Of a stretch of DNA of 7,424 nt, positions 1 to 5,148 are shown piece after piece. The first letter of the stretch is position 1. Each line of letters opens with the position of its first letter. Source of the DNA: Phycisphaerae bacterium (lineage in GTDB: Bacteria; Planctomycetota; Phycisphaerae; JAJVII01); assembly GCA_028706835.1 (NCBI GenBank), contig JAQTVL010000216.1:1-7424 (forward strand). The letters are read 5' to 3'. The notes beneath the pieces were generated by a model. That model saw only the letters and a list, made by a program, of their open reading frames with translations, had not been told where the DNA came from and ran no database searches. A program made the position numbers and the translations under genes.

Positions 1-79
1 GGCCCGCGATGACCGCGGTGCCCGGCGTGTAGTCGATGAATTCCCCATCCTGGAAGAACAATGCAGGGGTCTGAGCCAT
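1..79 (-). CDS. DUF2190-family protein, probable capsid decoration protein (5' end only)
   Basis: Only the first 26 codons are inside the window; the gene continues past base 1. The visible protein starts MAQTPALFFQDGEFIDYTPG and goes on with TAVIAG. The F-x-x-D-G-E-x-I-D-Y-T-P-G pattern followed by a small-residue V-x-x-G stretch is how DUF2190 proteins begin (family knowledge). They are small proteins usually encoded right after the major capsid gene and thought to coat or cement the capsid. Position fits: it is the next gene after the capsid gene, with a 100-base gap. The ATG is preceded by AAGGA with a 7-base spacer, a good ribosome binding site. The rest of the protein is not visible, so the family call rests on the N-terminus and gene order. 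Confidence 0.7.
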   Translation of the reverse strand, partial: MAQTPALFFQDGEFIDYTPGTAVIAG

Positions 80-132
80 TTTCGTATCCTTCTAAAAAGC
101 GTTGTCTGTTCGGTGTGCCACCATCAACGGAA

Positions 133-164
133 GGCCGGGCGGGCGGTAGCGAACCCGCCCGGCC
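133..164 (-). terminator. GC-rich perfect hairpin between capsid and DUF2190 genes; weak terminator or mRNA stem
   Basis: Arms at 133-143 and 154-164 are perfectly complementary over 11 bases (GGCCGGGCGGG and its complement) with a 10-base loop. On the minus-strand transcript the stem is followed by TTCCGTTG, not a run of T, so it is a poor intrinsic terminator. It starts 15 bases after the capsid stop codon. It may protect or define the 3' end of the abundant capsid message, or cut transcription partly. The stem is seen directly; the role is inference. Confidence 0.5.
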
Positions 165-179
165 GTGCGACTGCTATCA

Positions 180-2348
180 TCAGGCGGTGGACTTCACGCC
201 GGCGCGATACTCGGCGAAGGCGGGGCCCCAGTCGTGATACGCTCGCATCTGAATGCCGAGCGTATTAAACTCGGTGTCGCTAGATTCGATCGTCGGCGAC
301 TGCTGGCCGTTCAAGAAACACACCAGAGCCGTCGGCAACACCGCCGGGTTGCACAGCAGATACCACGTCGACGCGCTGTAGCCCGTGTAAGCGCTGTTCT
401 CCAGTTCGGGCACAACGATCGGCCGGAAGCGGTTGAAGTAGATGTTCGCCACCGGCAGCCGAGTGCTCGCCGTGGTGTCGCGAATCTCTTGGCTCGAATA
501 GAACTTGCGAGCCGTGGCCTCCAGCGTGGACGGAACGAGCAGGATGTCCGGCTCCAACCCAAGCAGGTTGCCGTCCGGCCCAGCCATGTTGCGAAACGCG
601 GCCACGGCGGCGGCGAGTCCGGTATCGCCCAGTGCGTTCGTCTCGACGAGGTTCGTCCGGGCCGCCGTGAAGAACGTGCTGTTGTTGATCCACAACACCC
701 AAAACGCCTTGTTCAACTTAATCGCGGCGCCCATTCCAAGGCCCATTCGCAAGTCGTTCAACGCCCCCAGATCGTCGTTGATGATGTCCTGCCGGGTGAT
801 GGTGATCATCTTCCCGTAGGTCTTCGCTGCCATCGTGTACGACTCTTGACCGAGCGTACCGTGCTTGATCTCGCCGGCGGGGCCCACCTCTTCGTATTCC
901 AGCGATGAGGTCATGCGGTACGCCGTCTGGGTCTTGAAATCCGGAACGGATCGCACGCCAGCAATGGACCGCCAAGACTGCGGAAGAAGGTTGAATCCCT
1001 CCAGCAGTAGTTTGTTGCCGGTCGTACTCAATAGTGTGGTCAGCGTGTGCGTGCTGAATGCAGCCTGGATGATTTCCCCCATGTTGTGCGTTCCGATTCG
1101 CCGGTGGCCATGGCAACCGGCTGCCTCGGCGTGGATCAGGAGCACGTCCTGCAAGGTGAGCTTTCCCTTGTGCTGCTTATCGGCGGCCTCAAGAACTTCC
1201 GGATTGTACGCCTTCTCGGCATCCACCAGCCCGCACGCTCGGGCAAACGCGGCCTCGATAACCTGCGGGTTCGCATCGTACCGACTCGCGTGGATCGCCG
1301 GCCCCACCGGACGCTCGACCTGAATCAACTTCTGGTAGGTCATGTCGCGTGCTTCGAGAAGCTCGGTTTGAAGGCGAACGACAGGCCATTCCTCGTTAAG
1401 TGCCTTCAACTTCAACTCGGCGGCGGTCTGCCCAGCCTTCGCCTGGATCTCGTTGAGCTGTGCAGCGTCGATCTTGCCGACGTAGCTCGCAGCCTTCGCC
1501 TGGATGCCGGAGACGTGCTTTTCGTAGGCGAGCACCACGCCGGCCAAGTCGAACTTCGGCGGTTCGACCTTCGGGGCGGCCGGAGGCGTGCCCGTCGCCT
1601 TGGCCTCGATGGCGGCCTTGTCGGCTGCCTCCTTCAGTTCGGCGTTGTATGCCGCCTTAATCAGTGCCACTTGATTGTCGCGGAGGGCGTCGATTTCCTC
1701 GGCGGTATAGGCCCCACCAGCAACAATCCATTCGCGCAGTTTGTCGTCCATCTGATTCTCCTTTTGATTCGCGGCGGTCGCCGCAACTTTGACCGAAGTG
1801 CGGCCGTCGGCTCCGACCGCTACGAAACTGACCTCTCGAAGCGTCGCCTTGCGGGCGATGGTCAAGGGGCCCTTGAACGTCTTGCCGTTGACTTTCGTGC
1901 TCACTCCGTCGCCCACGTACTCCAGCCCGCCCTCGGCCGGCATGGCTCCGATGGATGCCTTCCAGGGGAAGCCCTGCTTGGCACTGCCGAGCACTTCAGC
2001 AGCAGTAGGGCCGACGCCGGAAATGACCCCCGACACTTTCACCGTGGCGGCGACTTCCGCCTCGTCCGCGTGCCCGACGATGTTGCTCAGGTCGTGGTCG
2101 CGCAGAATCGGGAACGGAGCTTCCGCCTTGAGCCCGGCGAGGTCGACAACCACCGGGTCGTAATAGCCGGCGATGCGCATTGCCGTTCCCGTGTAAGCGA
2201 CCATCGAGAATCGCTTGGGCGCATCCGGTGCGGCATCGGCGGCCTGAATCCACTCGACGGGGACAGCCTCGGCTCGGATCATCTCGTTCGTGGCGAGCTT
2301 CGCCCGAATCATCCGCGCCTTGGCGTGGCGTTGTGCGTGCTTGTTCAT
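180..2348 (-). CDS. Prohead protease / Mu gpT-like major capsid protein fusion (722 aa)
   Basis: This is a single polyprotein for shell assembly and maturation. Residues about 25-195 look like a prohead protease (U35-type serine protease). Candidate catalytic residues are His85 in ILRDHD and Ser132 in WKASIG, followed by the REVSFV strand at 171-176. Residues about 200-345 are rich in Ala, Lys and Glu, probably helical, and suit a scaffold or delta-like segment. Residues about 410-722 match the Mu gpT-like major capsid fold, including the characteristic DIINDDLGAL at 521-530. Fused protease-capsid proteins of this kind are a known annotation class. The ATG overlaps the portal stop as ATGA and has GAGG five bases upstream, so translation is probably coupled. 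The protease should act inside the prohead and release itself from the shell. An internal start at residue 200 is listed separately. Cleavage sites are not visible. Confidence 0.88.
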   Translation of the reverse strand: MNKHAQRHAKARMIRAKLATNEMIRAEAVPVEWIQAADAAPDAPKRFSMVAYTGTAMRIAGYYDPVVVDLAGLKAEAPFPILRDHDLSNIVGHADEAEVAATVKVSGVISGVGPTAAEVLGSAKQGFPWKASIGAMPAEGGLEYVGDGVSTKVNGKTFKGPLTIARKATLREVSFVAVGADGRTSVKVAATAANQKENQMDDKLREWIVAGGAYTAEEIDALRDNQVALIKAAYNAELKEAADKAAIEAKATGTPPAAPKVEPPKFDLAGVVLAYEKHVSGIQAKAASYVGKIDAAQLNEIQAKAGQTAAELKLKALNEEWPVVRLQTELLEARDMTYQKLIQVERPVGPAIHASRYDANPQVIEAAFARACGLVDAEKAYNPEVLEAADKQHKGKLTLQDVLLIHAEAAGCHGHRRIGTHNMGEIIQAAFSTHTLTTLLSTTGNKLLLEGFNLLPQSWRSIAGVRSVPDFKTQTAYRMTSSLEYEEVGPAGEIKHGTLGQESYTMAAKTYGKMITITRQDIINDDLGALNDLRMGLGMGAAIKLNKAFWVLWINNSTFFTAARTNLVETNALGDTGLAAAVAAFRNMAGPDGNLLGLEPDILLVPSTLEATARKFYSSQEIRDTTASTRLPVANIYFNRFRPIVVPELENSAYTGYSASTWYLLCNPAVLPTALVCFLNGQQSPTIESSDTEFNTLGIQMRAYHDWGPAFAEYRAGVKSTA
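1749..1762 (-). promoter_or_regulatory. Internal ribosome binding site and in-frame ATG at the protease/capsid junction
   Basis: AGGAG lies at 1758-1762, then a 6-base spacer, then ATG at 1749-1751. The longer context is CAAAAGGAGAATCAGATG. The ATG is codon 200 of the protease-capsid gene and in frame with it (597 bases from the first start). It would give a 523-residue protein starting MDDKLREW, lacking the whole protease domain but keeping the scaffold-like and capsid parts. This site is stronger than those in front of several neighbouring genes. It may reflect real reinitiation, or a remnant from when protease and capsid were separate genes. Confidence 0.6.
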
Positions 2349-3883
2349 CGTCGCCTCGCGTATCCGTTGGTTGCGGGCAGCCGGGCGCGCCCGTTGGTCG
2401 GTTCCTCTTCCTCCTCTTCCTCTTCGCCGTCGTCCGGTTCATCCGCTTCATCTGCTGACGGCTCTTGTGGCGGCGGTGCCTTTGCCGGGAAGATTGCGTT
2501 GCGGCGAATCTCACGCATCTCTTCAACGGTCACGCCGTAGTCGGCCGCGAGCACTTCGATTTCGTCCTCGTCGTCAAGGCCGTCTTCGTCGGCGATGCGA
2601 CTGGGCGAGGTTGTCCCGCAGCCGAGAGCGGTCTGGCGGGCGCTGGCCGTCTTCGCGTCGTCGATCTGCGGCATCTTCGGCCAGCCCCAGTGGTGCCGAG
2701 GCGCAGGCATTGCAGGAACGGACCAGCCATATGCCCGCTGCGCCTCCTCGAACCACAACGCGAATGTCGCTTCGAGTACGCACAGCTCGCAGTCCTGCCG
2801 CTCGACGTCGACGCCGACGTAATAGGTGAGATGGTCGAGCCGACCGCCGGAGAAGCTGTAGCCGCTGCTGTCACACGCCGCGATGTTGTACGGCATGTTC
2901 AGCGGCCGCGCCTCTTCGCACAGCATCGCCCGCGTGAAACTGTCGTATGTGGTCGTGGGCTGCTCGGCCTTCATCTGGGCCATCTTTGCCCCGGCCGGGC
3001 CAACGACCATCGTGCGCTTGTCGATGGGGACACTCGTAAACGGCCGCAGTTGGTCCGGGCCATCGTCCGTCGGTACTCCCATCTCCGCCACAACGGTGAT
3101 GTCCGCCGCCGTCTCGGCCGCCGCAACAACGGCCTCGCGATAACGCCGCCCCGTACCGAACAGGTTGAGCGTGGACGTCGTCTCTGGAACTCCGCGATGC
3201 TGGCCACATCGGTCCTCGTTGAACCAATGCACCATGAACTTCGCGGGGATCGTCTCGTATTCCTGCCTGCCGCTGGTCCACGTCGCCCCGGGGTGGAACT
3301 TCAGCACGTCATAGCTGACCGGGTTGCCGTAGTCGTCGTAACGAATGCCGTCGACGTAGTTCTCGTCGTCCCCGACGAATACCGGCGATGTGATCTGGTC
3401 ACACTCCAGCGTGCGGAGGTCCAGCTTTACAAGGTCGCCAAGCAGCGGGTTCGTGCGGAAGTGTCCAAACGATTCACCATCGCCGGTCTTCGCCTTGTCC
3501 AGCGTCCGCAGCTTGCGAAAAAAGCGAGACGCCTTGCACCACGATTCCCACCTGGCTTCAACCATGCGGTTGAAGTTTGCGTTGCCAGTCTGCATCCGCA
3601 GCTTCGGCCCGGTGCCAATCACATAGTTGGCCTGCGTGCCGATGATGCCCGCGGCGTGGCCGTTGTTCGTCCGCTCGTACCGTGAGCGCTGCCGGAGCTT
3701 CTGTCGTACCGCCAGCGAGTTCGAGGCGTCGGCGTCAAGCGCGTCCGCGTTGGCCCAGATGTTTTTGATCTCGGAGCCCTCGCCGGCCGCGTCGTACCGG
3801 GCGCGGACCATCCTGTTCGCCACCTCCACGCCGGGGCGCGGCGGGCGGGCAAAGATCCGACGGATGAATCCGAGGATGCTCAA
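2345..3883 (-). CDS. Phage portal protein, lambda family (512 aa, TTG start)
   Basis: The portal is the ring at the special head vertex through which DNA is pumped and to which terminase and tail attach. N-terminal features are typical of lambda-type portals: RARYDAAG (27-34), WANADALDADASNS (43-56), then RYERTNNGHAAGIIGTQANYVIGTGP (about 68-93). The signature HWFNEDRCGQHRGVP (219-233) and SSGYSFSGGRLDH (339-351) are also present. The C-terminus is strongly acidic, with eight Glu in a row at 487-494, then a basic end. I chose the TTG at 3881-3883: it has GGAGG at 3890-3894 (6-base spacer), overlaps the stop of the gpW-like gene as TTGA, and keeps only portal-like sequence. A longer reading to an ATG at 4144 would translate the gpW-like gene in the wrong frame and cross a terminator. 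The start of the next gene overlaps its stop. Confidence 0.9.
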   Translation of the reverse strand: MSILGFIRRIFARPPRPGVEVANRMVRARYDAAGEGSEIKNIWANADALDADASNSLAVRQKLRQRSRYERTNNGHAAGIIGTQANYVIGTGPKLRMQTGNANFNRMVEARWESWCKASRFFRKLRTLDKAKTGDGESFGHFRTNPLLGDLVKLDLRTLECDQITSPVFVGDDENYVDGIRYDDYGNPVSYDVLKFHPGATWTSGRQEYETIPAKFMVHWFNEDRCGQHRGVPETTSTLNLFGTGRRYREAVVAAAETAADITVVAEMGVPTDDGPDQLRPFTSVPIDKRTMVVGPAGAKMAQMKAEQPTTTYDSFTRAMLCEEARPLNMPYNIAACDSSGYSFSGGRLDHLTYYVGVDVERQDCELCVLEATFALWFEEAQRAYGWSVPAMPAPRHHWGWPKMPQIDDAKTASARQTALGCGTTSPSRIADEDGLDDEDEIEVLAADYGVTVEEMREIRRNAIFPAKAPPPQEPSADEADEPDDGEEEEEEEEPTNGRARLPATNGYARRR

Positions 3884-4077
3884 CCACAGCCTCCGGGTTC
3901 GAGAGTCCGGAAGATGAAGCCGCAATGGTTCTTGGCTTTGGCCGCGGTCGCCGCCTGCGCCTGCTGGACGGCCAACAGGTCCTGGAGTGGTTGCCCTTCC
4001 ACGGTTCCGCTGCCGTCTACCGTCACCCGCTTGGGGTTGGCCGCGGCGGTGGCAATGGTCGTGTCGATGGTTGCCAT
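3880..4077 (-). CDS. Small gpW-like protein upstream of portal (65 aa)
   Basis: This is a 65-residue protein of the kind commonly found directly before lambda-family portal genes. The sequence has a hydrophilic N-terminus, NPKRVTVDGSGTVEGQPLQDL (about 14-34) that suggests a short beta hairpin, an Ala-rich helix (about 35-49), and GFIFRTLEPGG near the end. Size, layout and position resemble lambda gpW, which completes the head-tail connector after packaging, but sequence identity to gpW is not evident, so the function is inferred from context. The ATG at 4077 has GGAGGA a few bases upstream. Its stop codon overlaps the portal TTG. The intrinsic terminator at 4114-4151 lies just upstream, making this the first gene of the head transcript segment. 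Confidence 0.68.
   Translation of the reverse strand: MATIDTTIATAAANPKRVTVDGSGTVEGQPLQDLLAVQQAQAATAAKAKNHCGFIFRTLEPGGCG
3881..3894 (-). promoter_or_regulatory. Ribosome binding site and TTG start of the portal gene
   Basis: GGAGG (3890-3894), a 6-base spacer and TTG (3881-3883) sit in the last codons of the gpW-like gene. The gpW-like stop TGA (3880-3882) shares two bases with this TTG. This arrangement decides the portal start against the upstream ATG at 4144 and suggests translational coupling of the two proteins. Confidence 0.75.
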
Positions 4078-4113
4078 GGTTCCTCCGGCAACCCGAGAAG
4101 GGCGAGCGTAACG

Positions 4114-4151
4114 AAAAAGGCCACGCGGGGATGCGGCCCCGCATGGCCTTT
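4114..4151 (-). terminator. Strong intrinsic terminator between the small-gene cassette and the head genes
   Basis: Arms at 4116-4130 and 4137-4151 form a 15-pair stem in the minus-strand RNA (14 standard pairs and one G-U wobble) with a 6-base loop. Five T follow directly on the minus strand (the plus-strand A run at 4114-4118). On the plus strand the wobble becomes a C-A mismatch and only three T follow, so the minus-strand reading is favoured. It lies 66 bases after the GIY-YIG stop and 36 bases before the gpW-like ATG, leaving little room for a new promoter downstream. Confidence 0.85.
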
Positions 4152-4217
4152 GGTTGCGCTGGTTTCGGCGTGGGTAGCTAATCCGCGCCGTCGCCCGGGT
4201 CGGGTTGTCTATCTAAA

Positions 4218-4592
4218 TTAGAATCTCCGAAAGTGATTGAGGGAGTCGGAATCCGCACCCGCGCCCAAAATCGGCCGTATCCATACGCCCCTGCCACCCT
4301 TGGGGTGGCGTTGCGAGTTGTACTTGGGCTTGAGCGTGCGGATTAGTTCGAGCTCTACATCGTTGGCGAGACGCTTATCGTCTGTCTGCAAATACCTCAC
4401 GTCATCGAACCGTTTGCACCACTCCGAGTAGTGCGAGTAGATGCGCGATACGATGTCGGACGACTGGCCAACGTACACCACTACGCCACGAAACATCAGA
4501 AAATAGACGCCGCGTATCACCTCTGGGAGGTGCAGCCGCGGCAGCCCGTTGACAATAGCAGACACACACGTTTCAGTCTTCGCCATCTTCAT
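4218..4592 (-). CDS. GIY-YIG family nuclease (124 aa)
   Basis: This is a small stand-alone GIY-YIG domain. The GVY (28-30) and YVG (40-42) pair gives the motif its name. It is followed by Arg50 (SRIYSHY) as the probable catalytic arginine, an acidic residue at 80 or 82 (VELELI) as the probable metal ligand, and KPKYN (88-92). GIY-YIG proteins cut DNA and include homing endonucleases, repair enzymes and phage nucleases. No DNA-binding domain is attached, so it is more likely a stand-alone phage nuclease or homing-type enzyme than UvrC-like. The ATG at 4592 has GAGG four bases upstream; an ATG at 4586 (spacer 10) is also possible, and a TTG at 4625 has less support. The start overlaps the zinc-ribbon gene by 20 bases. 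Two 60-base samples inside it are 52% and 55% G+C against 72% in one terL sample, which hints at separate origin. Confidence 0.8.
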   Translation of the reverse strand: MKMAKTETCVSAIVNGLPRLHLPEVIRGVYFLMFRGVVVYVGQSSDIVSRIYSHYSEWCKRFDDVRYLQTDDKRLANDVELELIRTLKPKYNSQRHPKGGRGVWIRPILGAGADSDSLNHFRRF

Positions 4593-4824
4593 CCATCCTC
4601 GGAGGTTGATACTCGGTTTTTCCAACCATCTTTTCCAACGTGCGGCTTACGGTTTCGCACCGCCTGCAATACCGCCGCCGAATTATCCCGTTCACAACTG
4701 GTATCGTTTCCCACACAGACCAATCGCTAGACGCGCCGCACACCGGGCAGCGAATTCCCCTGCGATACTTGTCGTCGGCAACTTCGCTTGCCGCTGGTCT
4801 GTCACTAGGTTGCATCGCGATCAT
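4573..4824 (-). CDS. Small zinc-ribbon protein, NrdR-N-terminal-like (83 aa)
   Basis: Two CxxC knuckles are visible: RCPVCG (Cys26, Cys29) and YCRRC (Cys53, Cys56), 23 residues apart, which suit one zinc ion. The region between ends in IIRRRYCRRCETVSRTLE, which resembles the zinc ribbon at the start of the NrdR repressor, where an Arg-rich strand precedes the second knuckle. The NrdR ATP-cone domain is absent. It may bind nucleic acid, but the target is unknown. The ATG at 4824 overlaps the end of the 45-residue gene by 20 bases and has no clear ribosome binding site, so translation is probably coupled; an ATG at 4815 is an alternative. Its end overlaps the GIY-YIG start. Confidence 0.68.
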   Translation of the reverse strand: MIAMQPSDRPAASEVADDKYRRGIRCPVCGASSDWSVWETIPVVNGIIRRRYCRRCETVSRTLEKMVGKTEYQPPRMDEDGED

Positions 4825-4942
4825 CGCCGCCAGTCATGTCTTGGCACACCACAGTGATGGACGTTCCCTCTGGTGGCCAACACAGCACGGTCAGCGCACC
4901 GTCGAACGTCGTGCCATCGGGAAGCGGGATTTCGTCAGTCAT
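4805..4942 (-). CDS. Hypothetical 45-residue protein
   Basis: I do not recognise a family. The protein runs from MTDEIPLPDGTTFDG to GGDDRDAT and is acidic, with a central beta-prone stretch (TSITVVCQD) and two cysteines. The ATG at 4942 is chosen because GGAGGA lies 8 bases upstream; a longer reading upstream would translate the Thr-Tyr repeat gene in another frame. It overlaps the gene before it by 8 bases and the zinc-ribbon gene after it by 20 bases, as expected of a translated member of a tight phage operon. No function is proposed. Confidence 0.5.
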   Translation of the reverse strand: MTDEIPLPDGTTFDGALTVLCWPPEGTSITVVCQDMTGGDDRDAT

Positions 4943-5123
4943 CGTCTGGTTCCTCCAGCATGTAGCCGCCCTGTATCGGTGTTGGGATTGAGACGCGGCA
5001 TTTGGCGTCCGTGTAGGTGTAGGTGTAGGTGTAGGTAATAGGCCCAGCCTTCGCCGGCAACAGCTTGGCCAGCGGAAGACCGAGCATGGCAATCGCGGCC
5101 TTGAGGAGAGAGCGGCGGTTCAT
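4935..5123 (-). CDS. Small protein with twin-arginine signal-like N-terminus and Thr-Tyr repeat (62 aa)
   Basis: The start, MNRRSLLKAAIAMLG, has paired arginines followed by SLLK and a hydrophobic stretch, ending in PAKA-GP at residues 23-28, a plausible signal peptidase site after Ala26. This resembles a twin-arginine (Tat) export signal; a Sec signal or a membrane anchor is also possible. Immediately after comes TYTYTYTYT (30-38), encoded by a hexamer DNA repeat, then a short tail ending MLEEPDDD. The mature part would be only about 36 residues. The ATG at 5123 is 25 bases after the terL stop; the ribosome binding site is weak (GGA about 10 bases upstream). Its stop overlaps the next start. 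The function is unknown. An exported peptide acting at the envelope is a guess. Confidence 0.55.
   Translation of the reverse strand: MNRRSLLKAAIAMLGLPLAKLLPAKAGPITYTYTYTYTDAKCRVSIPTPIQGGYMLEEPDDD
5011..5034. repeat. Tandem hexamer repeat, GTGTAG x4
   Basis: Four exact copies of GTGTAG are read on the plus strand, with a fifth partial copy (GTAATA). On the coding minus strand they give alternating Tyr and Thr codons. Because the unit is six bases, gain or loss of copies by slippage keeps the reading frame and changes the length of the Thr-Tyr stretch two residues at a time. Confidence 0.9.
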
Positions 5124-5148
5124 GTCTGGATTATCCGTTCCTCTGGTC

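Noticed and set aside
165..908. Plus-strand open frame of 247 codons opposite the capsid C-terminus
   Set aside because: It is antisense to the conserved gpT-like domain, Arg-rich and has no family features.
1047..2540. Long plus-strand open frame of 497 codons opposite the capsid and portal genes
   Set aside because: It lies entirely antisense to two well-supported genes, has low-complexity Arg/Ser-rich sequence and no recognisable domain. High G+C content makes such antisense frames common.
2465..3685. Plus-strand open frame of 406 codons opposite the portal gene
   Set aside because: It is an antisense shadow of the portal with no recognisable motif.
3884..4144. N-terminal extension of the portal to an ATG at 4144
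   Set aside because: The added 87 residues are His/Arg/Gly-rich, read the gpW-like gene in the wrong frame and start inside a terminator hairpin. The TTG at 3881-3883 has a better ribosome binding site.
4152..4217. Possible promoter for the head genes (TAGACA-like -35 in an AT-rich patch, TCTAAATTAGA inverted repeat at 4212-4222)
   Set aside because: No acceptable -10 lies at normal spacing, and any transcript would run straight into the terminator at 4114-4151. The short inverted repeat overlaps the GIY-YIG stop codon and is too short to weigh.
4943..5092. Upstream extension of the 45-residue hypothetical gene
   Set aside because: The extension translates the Thr-Tyr repeat gene in another frame into a Pro-Thr-rich run. 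The ATG at 4942 has a good GGAGGA.
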